Positions 55,689 to 64,000 of a stretch of 64,000 nucleotides of DNA are shown here, one piece after another. Below the pieces are notes generated by a model, which was given only the letters and a program-made list of their open reading frames with translations, did not search any database and was not told the DNA's origin. The DNA is from Angiostrongylus vasorum. Lineage: Eukaryota; Nematoda; Chromadorea; Rhabditida; Metastrongylidae. The stretch lies in contig JADANN010000106.1 of assembly GCA_018806985.1 (NCBI GenBank), positions 124,001 to 188,000 on the forward strand. The letters are read 5' to 3'. Positions within the stretch are counted from its first letter, which is position 1, and every line of letters begins with the position of its first letter. Made by a program: the position numbers and the translations under genes.

Positions 55689-57024
55689 AGGATCGTTCGT
55701 TCTGAAACATTATTTTTGTTTATTGAATGAAGCCATGCTGTTGAAGTCGTGAGTGTACTTGTTTTTTTTTCGAGCTAATAGTCCGAGTATGAATATGTTT
55801 TGAATCAGTAAACATTTTCGAAGAACTATGCGTGAACCAACAGAGTGAACCTGGTCTAGAGTTCGCACTGATGCGTGGATGATTTAAATCTCTTTGACCA
55901 ACGGTGAAATCACGGTCCTCAAACAAAGTTCATCCTGCTTTTTCCCACATACGAAATCGTAGGAAGCCGTCATTTTATCGCCTTGTTTCTGACGTAAACG
56001 TTCTTTCATACTGGTGGAATACTCAGGGCGCAGCTGCACTAATGCAAAGTGGGTGTGCTGATCGGGTTTATAGTGGTCGTTTTAGGTCTCAGCATTATGT
56101 CTGGAAATGGGTTTGTTAAGGGACATCCGGGAAGTATAGATGGATGATAACAGAAGATTAGGATGCTATTAATGAGGTTAGGTTATTTCTGCAAATGACA
56201 GAAATCCTCGTTTACGAATAGCTAATATCCACACTGCTGGTAATGTATGCTACATGCTTACTAGTTAGACGAGGTCTGGGAGCCACAGATGTATGCTAGT
56301 AGGAGGTGAGAGTGCTGTTAATGAGTTTAGACGATTCTGATAGAGATCAGAACTCCACTTACGAATGGTTTATTATCACGCTGTAGTCACTACGAAGTGT
56401 ATGTAGAATGCACAGATCCGCTGTCGCTGATATAAACATAAGCCTTGTTATCTATCACTATTTCACTGGTTGGTGCTACGCGTGAACTTTTTTTACCTGG
56501 CAAATGTTAACGGCTATAGATTCAAACTATTATACAGACATGGTCCCAGAAATTGTTATCGGCAATAATGAAAATCCTGTTGTACTTTCCACTTGTGAGG
56601 TTAAGAATGGTAATAAATGGCGTTGTTAAGTGAAAATTCACTTTATGAACATCCTAACAATGTGCTGTGCATGACGAAAAAAGTATGAATTGTTCACAAC
56701 GCACTGTAGGCACAGTTCAGAGTTCATGCTGTCGGTTTTCCGATGGAAAACATTGCAAAATAGTTGTGGCATCTCATGCAACAAAGAGTTTCTAGTCAAG
56801 TACGCTCTTATCACTGAGCAGTTGTAACATCGTACCCTCAACGAGATACCTGTGACTTAAATATTTCTGCTGCATATGGGTCCATTAAGCATTATCCTAT
56901 CGATGCTGTACTGAACATGCGGTACTTTAACAGGCTGCGCTTTGCCTTTGATTCCATTCCCTGTTCTACAGTTCTGCTCTAATTTACAAAATTCTGTGAG
57001 AAACAAACTAGTAACAACATCAAG

Positions 57025-57303
57025 GTCGTGTGTGGCGCAGTAGTTGGAGGCGCCACTACGACACACACGTGAAATCGATCCCGGCGCGCGTGGTCCACCA
57101 AGCCTTCCATCTCTCCGCGGTCACTAAATTGTTACCAGACTTGTCTGGAAGGATAGCAGCACTGTCTTGATACATCGGTAGGCCACCTTCAGTCTTCGTA
57201 AATGCCAGATATGCATTCAATGACTCCAACGATGCTTAATGAAGTCGAATGCATGGCGCATCTTTCAGAGATTGATCAACACTGAGACCTTCATCGTTTT
57301 CTT
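57025..57303 (+). mobile_element. SINE family A
   Basis: GTCGTGTGTGGCGCAGTAGT head, GTGAAATCGATCCCGG, TTGTTACCAGACTTGTCTGG, ATTGATCAACACTGAGACC. Lies where homology to the gene d downstream flank ends. Confidence 0.88.
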
Positions 57304-57634
57304 ATGCTTAAAACGCTCATTTATTTCCCAAGAACCTGATAATAGTAAGCGATAAATAAAAAAGTTAACTTGTAAAATGCTTTCAAATCCAAGAAATCTT
57401 CTTCAGAGCTCCTCTTAACTTGAAAATTTGTTGTTTGTTGTTTGTACTTTGCTGAATAACGACTGGAAGTGTAACAAATAGTGTACTGAATAACGCATTT
57501 GATTTCAATATACGCTGAAACGAAGTTTTCTATGCAACTCTTGGGTGAGAGAGATCACGACTCAAACCAGCTTGAAATACGCTGCAGTGTTCCTCCTGAC
57601 ATGCATAACATTCCTTGCGTTCGTGGATGGATCA

Positions 57635-57684
57635 GGGAGCATGCAGCAGGGAGCATGGAGCAGCGAGCATGGAGCATGGAGCAG
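57635..57684. repeat. Imperfect GAGCATGGAGCA tandem repeat
   Basis: Several imperfect units of about 7-14 bp (GAGCATGGAGCA and variants) in about 50 bp. Confidence 0.8.
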
Positions 57685-58330
57685 GTTCCAAACGCCATCA
57701 GGAAGCCTCCTCGCAGGAGCAAGAAAGAGTAATATTGTGGGAGGGAGGCCCATCGAAATGCAGGAAGAATTGCACTGAGATTGGCATGACGGGAAAGGTT
57801 GGCAATCGAGTAATGAAGAGAAGATGTTGTCGATGATGAACCAGTAGGTTCGAAGATCCGCAAGAAGATTCCAAGACACTACCAGAATGTACGTAGAAAA
57901 GTGGAATCTGGAAATCGCCTAAGGTTTTTCATCGTGGGATTGACAGATTGGATTGCAACGAGCTGTATGGTTGTGGTCATCATGAAGACCAACAGCACTA
58001 ACCTTTCATTTGAAAGCCCTCTTTCTAAAATTAGCTGCACAGACCTCTCAGTAGAAGATATTGTAATTATCACCGCTAGCCGACGGTATTCCACAAGTGC
58101 TGTTTCTGGACGAAGTTACCACTCTGCGATTCCCTTCGGTTAAGGAGAAGAGACGTTGATGTTCGGAAGAAATTGGATTACAGTGATTGCGTAAGGATTT
58201 CCTACCATTTCGGAAGACTCTTACAAAACACTGTTTTCTTCAGTGGGATGGGGAACAATCTTAAAAAAGTATTTATTTATATGTTCTTATAAAGCGATCT
58301 TCTTTAGCTGACGCGAGGTTGGTACAGGTC

Positions 58331-58356
58331 TTCGTTGTCGTTGTCGTTGTCGTTGG
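58331..58356. repeat. (GTCGTT)n short tandem repeat
   Basis: About four GTCGTT units, at the 3' break of RTE2. Confidence 0.85.
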
Positions 58357-58365
58357 TGTTGTTGG

Positions 58366-60300
58366 TCAATGGCTGACGGCGATTTCGCCTTCCTCAGAAC
58401 CTGGACGTATTTTGGATAAGAACACTGAGTAGGCACCTTGCATGCAGACAGGTAACATGTGAAGAGCTGACCCAGTGCATCTACGAGGCCTGGCGGAAGG
58501 GTTTCTCAGGTGTTCTAATCTTATCCTGTCCGGACCTGGTGCTGTTCGGTTTTTCACCCACGAATTACACGTCGGATTTCGGAAAGGAGAACCGGTAGTA
58601 AAATATATTCATCCTCCTTTATTTCATATGACGGAAGGTGGACGTGGCTGTAGAAGAGATCTGAGTAGTATTCGTGAATGATCTTCTCCATTGCGTTTCT
58701 GGACGCTGTAACTGTTCCATCTGGGGGTCGGAGTGCAATCATCTTGGTCTTGTACTTGGCGAAGCTTCGGTAGGCTTTTCGAATTCTTTTCTCAGCCTCT
58801 GCAGCTTTGACCATTACTGCTGCACCTCTCTCTTTAAGATCTTCTTTATCGCCTATCTGGACTGTTTTGCAAGTTCGGACATTAGTTGGCGGTTGCCTGC
58901 AGCTCGCGCGATTCGACGCTGGCGTATTAGCTCAAGTGTTTCTAGAGACAAACGTCTCTTTGTGACTTTCAAACTCTTAGCTTTCATAGCGCTAGCGTTA
59001 AGGTGTTGAATGAGCAGATCGTATTCTTCGTCGATGTTATCGACAACGGCACCTTCCCAACAGCTGACTAATGAATTGAATAAGTCCCAGTTTGCGGTGG
59101 TTCTGGGACTTCGGTTTTTGAATTTAGCGGCCTTTTTCTCCCTTACGCGAGAAATAGAATCTTTCAAGAAGGTGACGGTGGTCTGTTCCCGTGTAGAATT
59201 TTGGGACAACAGCGACATCGGCTAAGCAGAACCTTCTATTCACTATAATGTGGTCTATTTCGTTATGGTACTCTCCGTTGGGAGACTCCCACTTCCAGCG
59301 TTGAGTGTGGGGGCTTCTGGAATTGCGTGAGTTACCATGGATGGTCTTGGTCGCCATGATAAACTCAGATAGCCACTTACCCTGTCCGTTCCATTCTGAT
59401 CCATGGTTGCCAATGTGGCGTTCTTCAGACGTTCTCCTTGGTTCAATCTTGGAATTGAAATCTCCAATGATGACCTTGAAGAATGTATGGTCTTCTGTGT
59501 AGAACTTCTCCAAATCCGTATAGAACGCTTCGACTTCTTCTCCGTCATAGTTTGATGTCGGCGCATAAACGACGAAGATTGTCAAAGCCGGAATTGATCC
59601 ACATCTGTTCAATCGTAAACGTCAGATTCGGGTTGTAGGGTGTTTGAATGAATCGATGTTCATTGGAAAACTCGTGTTGACGAGAACGCCGACGCCGTCA
59701 ACTCTACTGTCGTATGTTCCGAGGAACAGTTCTTGTCCGGTGTCATAGACGGCGTTGAAAAGCTGGCGTCTTCTCGTCTCTGGCCAGGTCGATGACGTCG
59801 TACTTTATCCTTCTTGCTTGCATGACCAAGTCTTCTATCGGGGACTCGGGTGCAAATATACGTGTATCGTAGGTACAGATCGTCACCATAGTCCTTTGAA
59901 ATCTAGGCAGCTTCCCTTGGCCCTGAAATTCTAGCAGCCTCTCCGTACTCGTCCCTACCCGACGCTGTCGAATTGGGGGCTCTTTCGGAGTCAGGGGAAT
60001 AAGGCCCGTTTTTTTTCTTTTTACCGTTTTTAGCTTTTTGATACCCACGTATATTTTGCTGGTCTCGGATCGTGGGGGCAGGGGTATACTCACGGATACC
60101 TTCTTAGGATCTCCCAGAGTGGACATGGAGCTAATTTGTTGGTGGCGACTCCTAGCCGCTTCCCATACACTTCCCCTGTCACTTGATTGCAGGCTTTTGG
60201 CCGAGTTAACTCGTAGAATACAATCTGCATAAACCAGAACGTACCCACACACGCGCGCATGAATATGTCTCGTAAATACAGGATGTATAGTGCCAAATCG
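58366..60300 (-). mobile_element. RTE-type LINE, 5' part only (RTE2)
   Basis: Same leader as RTE1 (60.30-59.8 kb). An AP-endonuclease domain follows at 59.61-59.13 kb, with [21 protein letters not shown] and GTDHR, then the linker (ELIRQRRIARAAGNRQ), IIHEYYSDLF and NRTAPGPDRIRLEHL at 58.5 kb. There it stops: palm, thumb and 3' end are missing. Frameshifts are present throughout. Not functional. Confidence 0.85.
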
Positions 60301-60475
60301 GCGCAGCAGAAAGAGGGAGTCTATCCCTTGGATCCAGTTGCGTCTCAGGGAAGCAAAAATCGCTTTTCGTCCGCGATTAAACCCCCTATCCGCCCCCCTA
60401 GTCTAACGACTAACTGGCTATCGGTATCCCCTCACACGAGGGAGATCCGTGGTAGCTATTAAAATTAGGTATACT

Positions 60476-60790
60476 AATATTTACTTGGATACTTGGACGG
60501 TCCATCTTCACGACCTGTGTGGACCCCATCAGATTTGTCATTGGTTTCTTTCCCTCGCAATCGTCATCCATGGTTGTGGTTTTTTTCCGGGTATGGTGGT
60601 TCCTGCGAGTCTCATACGGTGATCTATAAAAGAACTGTAGGTGGTGGTACAGTTGATTAACTTTACTTACGAACACTTCCGCACAACATGTAGGTGGCCT
60701 TCCTAGGGAGGAGACTTTTTTCATTCTCGTGGGATCCACTTTACAGTTCTTTTTCGTTCATATGTCGTCTGTTCTTCTATACAGGTATAC
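60476..60790 (-). mobile_element. RTE 3'-end fragment
   Basis: 5'-truncated LINE tail. The minus strand encodes LGRPPTCCAEVFVSKVNQL and then, after decay, GPSIQV-type codons, ending at TACTTGGATACTTGGA on the plus strand. Homologous to the RTE3 end at 48.03-48.3 kb. Confidence 0.7.
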
Positions 60791-60849
60791 CAATACAAAA
60801 GTCAAAAACAGAGAATGACATAACCCAATGAAGAATAATTCCCTGTCCT

Positions 60850-61092
60850 ACATTGATGAATCCCTTGGGTACGAGCCATACATTCGACTTCATAAAGCAT
60901 CGTTGGGAAGTTATTGAATGCATATCTGACCTTCACAATGACTCGCGGTGGCGTGCCGATCTATCGATCCAGTGCTGCTATCCGCTACCAATTTCCGGTC
61001 CCGGAGAGGGAAGGCTTGGTGGGCCATAGAGGCGAGAATCCATTCCACGTGTGTGTTTGAGGGTGCTTCCGACCTCTGCGTCAAACGCGCCC
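60850..61092 (-). mobile_element. SINE family A, tail-truncated
   Basis: ACTTCATAAAGCATCGTTGG, CGGTGGCGTGCCGATCTATC, CCATTCCACGTGTGTG and CTGCGTCAAACGCGCCC head. Forms the left edge of the third duplicated unit. Confidence 0.75.
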
Positions 61093-61564
61093 AAACAAAT
61101 TAGAATAACGATGAAATTTTTGAGGAAAAAATGTGTACAACAGTGGGAGCGATATGACATCATCCCTTCTGAGAAGTTCAAGTTCTCGAGTTCTCGATTA
61201 TTTAGAAGCAATGGAGTATTGATGAAGACCAAGAATCATCGCAACGGACATACAAAGACAATACGATGCTCAAAGAGTTCAACAGAAGTGGATTGATGGT
61301 ACTGCTGTGAATAAACTAGAAGTTTCCTTCATTAAAGGAAGCTATCCAGAGAACGAAGGTAAACAAATCAAGGTGAACGATTCTTTGACTACTAGATTAC
61401 TTTGTAGATTTGCGCTGCATCCACTGAAAGTAGAGAAAAGAATAGTGGAGGAAGTGTACAGAAAAAGGACAGCACTCTGGATGGTGTTTCGTCCCCTCAG
61501 TGAAGTCAACGATTAACTAATCAGCCCAAAATTTCGCGAAAGCCATGTGATCTTTCACCGATGA

Positions 61565-61830
61565 GTTAACACGAGATTGGTAAGAAAAACTTTATTCTGC
61601 TGACTTGTCGACGCTTTCCCCTTCCTCACAACCGGATTGATCGGAGTCGACTGCTCACAGTTGTTCTTCATTAGACGTGGGTTTTGGCGGTTCCATCGAG
61701 TCGGATCCACTGGAGCACCGTTGGAATGAAACGATCTTTTTTGCTCAGCCGCCACACGTACAAATCGCATTCTGAAGAAGACGAAAGCACTGGAAGGCTA
61801 GACGAATAAAGTTCCTTTTTTGTCCCCCTC
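61565..61830. repeat. Family D fold-back, both arms
   Basis: Duplicate of the copy at 51.5 kb, carried by the segmental duplication. CTTGTCGACGCTTTCCCCTTC left arm and TCTGAAGAAGACGAAAGCAC right arm. Confidence 0.7.
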
Positions 61831-62234
61831 GTGTTAATCTACCAATGAATGTATACACACATTTATGCTGAAGTTAAAACAAAGTTGGTTTTTAATATTA
61901 TATTCTTGCAATTCGTGGTTGCCAACTTTTTTTGACCTAGCAGTTTTCCCTGGGACTCTGCTAAACAGCTAAGATTTTGCTTGCCAACCCAAATTCGTCA
62001 TGACGAGACTTTTGAAACGACTTTTTTCTACTTTATTTTGCATGGCCCATGATCACATCTACTGGGTGGATCCGAGCACTTATTGCATTCGATTCATTTT
62101 GATCGCGTCCAACATCAACGAAGGTCTGCGAACACTTCGCGTGATGTTCCAGCTGTTGCTTCTATGCGAATCAATTCCCCTTATAGTTTTTTGAGATAGC
62201 CGAGCTAAGGCGTTCTCACGTAGGTTGAAAAAGA

Positions 62235-62315
62235 GTGTTGGAGCGGGGATCCAACTCACGCCTTTGCTTCCTATTCGACTAGATCACTAGCCACTGCGCT
62301 ATCCTCGCCCTTCTG
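62235..62315 (-). other. tRNA-like relic (duplicate)
   Basis: Paralogous to the relic at 52.13-52.2 kb: GGATAGCGCAGTGGCTAG with the B box altered (GAGTTGGATCC). Confidence 0.4.
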
Positions 62316-63223
62316 CGAACGATTCCATACTCATCGGATTATTCTCTTCACCTCCTCCAGCTTAAGATGATGACCAGCAATCGCCTCACTTTTGCACGAT
62401 AAACATTACTACCGACCTTACAGTTTACATCTTCAAAACTTGAGATCCGTGGGAACACACATCAAAAAGCCAAACATAGATAGGCTAGTCATCTAATGAG
62501 AAGAGTCTTCGGCTGATGGATGGGAACAACAGTGAAGTGGAGTTGCAGAGGATTCGAACGTTTTCCGGGAGGATCAGTTATAAATGGAAGCGTTTTTTTA
62601 ATCAATGTCAGTCCGTTCCATGTGCAGCTGCAAATGCTTCATACAGCGCTGTTGAAAAGCAACTCACTATTTCAGAATTCTTGCCATTTTTTTCTTGACT
62701 ATAACTTTTATAAGTGAATACGAGAAGAAAGTGTATGGTTCCACAGTTTTATTTCAAACACCATATACCAGCACTTGCCACGAGCTTCTCAAATCCTCCG
62801 GGAACTGCACCAACTGATTTAATCCGGAATTCTCGTCAGAAGGAAGGCATAAATTCTCATTTAGGTCCTTCAAGTGGTACCAAAGTCCTCGGCTTGAGAG
62901 AGTAGCCTTACTCATCTAACCAACTCCAAAAAAAGTCTTGCCACTGCTTCTGGTATGAAGTGAATCCTTCCGATTAAATTGTGGTAGTGAAAAAGAAAAC
63001 TAATTTCTTTAGCGAATATCGCCTGATGGATCCAGTACAGAAACCGCACGTCAACATCGACTCGTAACTGTGGTTGAAAGACACATTCACATGAAGTTTA
63101 CTGGTAACATATGTGTAGATTCACATCATCGACAAGCAAAAAATACTCAGTTGAAGAGACAACCACAAGAAATCTCAACAAGCAAATCAACCAGCTCGAC
63201 TCTTCACCTGGAATGGCGATTTT

Positions 63224-63691
63224 CTACGCCTTTTCCGCCACCTGTTCGATCGGAATGCTTCTGCAAGCAGATCCAGGCGGATTAGTGAGTTTTGGCGCTT
63301 CGACTGATAGTTTGCCGTTGTCATTGAGAGAGGACCGAATGCCGTCGAGGTTAACATCGTCCGGCAGCACGAACTGACGAGTGAAAGCTCTGTAATGGCG
63401 TTGGTAAAGCATTAAGAAGTAGTTCGAGACATTTAATGTATCCGAAGCACTGCACTAATCAAAGGTCTTTCCAACTGAGAACAACTAGGAACTTTGCAGC
63501 AGACGACTACATAGTGTCTACATTGAATTCATACACTGCTTTACTAACCTCATTGAATAACCGTTCTCCTGTTCCAGCTCCTCCTTTCATTCAATGGTTA
63601 GACGACGACCATCTATGTTAACTTTCAAATGCTTCGGCTTGAACTTTGACACATTGATAGAAACGGTGAATTTCGACTTGTCATCGACAAT
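63224..63691 (-). pseudogene. sHSP gene c copy with in-frame stop (copy f)
   Basis: Exon 3 (63224-63389) is open. Exon 2 (63549-63691) has TGA at 63587-63589, where its paralogues have Gly in IEGKEEL. That stop would remove half the crystallin domain. Exon 1 is not in the window: a SINE starts at 63781 and the window ends. Copy f is closest to copy e (both share LTNP and SACRSIPIEQVAEKA). Confidence 0.85.
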
Positions 63692-63780
63692 CTAAACAAT
63701 GTGCACTGGAAACTGGTGATGATGGCAACATTTAAAAACGACGTGTTGTATATATTTCCGTATATTTCACAGCTACAAAG

Positions 63781-64000
63781 AGGCGCGTGTGGCGTAGTGG
63801 TTGCAGGCGCCCAGCAACACACATGTGGAGTCGATCGCCATGCCCGAGGCCCAGTTAGCCTTCCATCGTCCGGGATCGGCAAAATGAAACCAGACTTGCA
63901 CGGGAGGATAGCAGCAGTGGCTCGATACACTGGGAGAGCACCGCGAGTCATTCTAAAGGCCAGATATGCACCTTCAAACGATTGTTACTGAAGTCGAATG
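63781..64000 (+). mobile_element. SINE family A, cut by window end
   Basis: GGCGCGTGTGGCGTAGTGGT head, GTGGAGTCGATCGCC, TGAAACCAGACTTGCACGGG. Inserted beside copy f at the same site as the SINE beside copy e. Confidence 0.9.

Larger units (their letters stand above)
61090..63780. repeat. Segmental duplication, copy 3 (with pseudogene f)
   Basis: Same order as copy 2: TTGATGAAGACCAAGAATCATC (61217), family D fold-back, CTTCTATGCGAATCAATTC (62160), tRNA-like relic, pseudogene f. Its last 800 bp also align with the 3' flank of intact gene c (41280-42100). Confidence 0.75.

Noticed and set aside
57555..57879. Overlapping ORFs of about 100 codons around 57.6-57.9 kb
   Set aside because: They are open on both strands because of the GAGCATGGAGCA tandem repeat, with no family match.
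1..64000. CRISPR array, prophage or bacterial operon
   Set aside because: Spliced eukaryotic genes, a LINE/SINE landscape and no regularly spaced short direct repeats.

Overview
The window looks like nuclear DNA of a nematode, most likely a strongylid (clade V, hookworm-like). The evidence is spliced genes with nematode-style GT...TTTCAG introns, an eIF4A close to the Caenorhabditis protein, a family of HSP-16-type small heat-shock proteins, and decayed RTE-type LINEs. The species call is inference. There are no bacterial features, no CRISPR array and no convincing functional tRNA or rRNA gene.

Layout. (1) 1-16.1 kb: no recognisable gene, only decayed dispersed repeats. (2) 16.1-28.9 kb, minus strand: one complete eIF4A gene. 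I could assemble ten exons in phase, giving a 410-residue DEAD-box helicase; its introns hold a SINE in each of two places, a 2.7-kb LINE corpse and other repeats. (3) 31-46 kb: four apparently intact three-exon small heat-shock protein (sHSP) genes, three on the minus strand (31.1-32.5, 37.0-38.1, 41.6-42.55 kb) and one on the plus strand (44.85-46.16 kb). All four have introns at the same two positions. The three minus-strand genes have heat-shock elements a short distance upstream of their ATG; I found none upstream of the plus-strand gene. (4) 48-64 kb: LINE remains and degenerate duplicates of the sHSP locus (53.3-53.75, 55.5-55.7 and 63.2-63.7 kb), all lacking first exons in view, one with an in-frame stop.

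Repeats make up most of the rest. Family A is a tRNA-derived SINE of about 275 bp with pol III A and B boxes and a TTTATCC-type tail, about 25 copies in both orientations, one with a clear 12-bp target-site duplication. Family B is a long fold-back element whose arms each carry a tRNA-like module. Family C is a 350-400 bp repeat that shares its terminal sequence with the 3' end of the RTE LINEs, so it may be a non-autonomous partner. Family D is a shorter fold-back repeat. Family boundaries were read by eye and are approximate to about 10-20 bp, more in decayed copies.

Functionally, the window pairs a housekeeping translation-initiation helicase with a stress-inducible chaperone cluster that has been expanding by tandem duplication, with SINEs, (TA)n tracts and LINEs marking the places where copies were broken.
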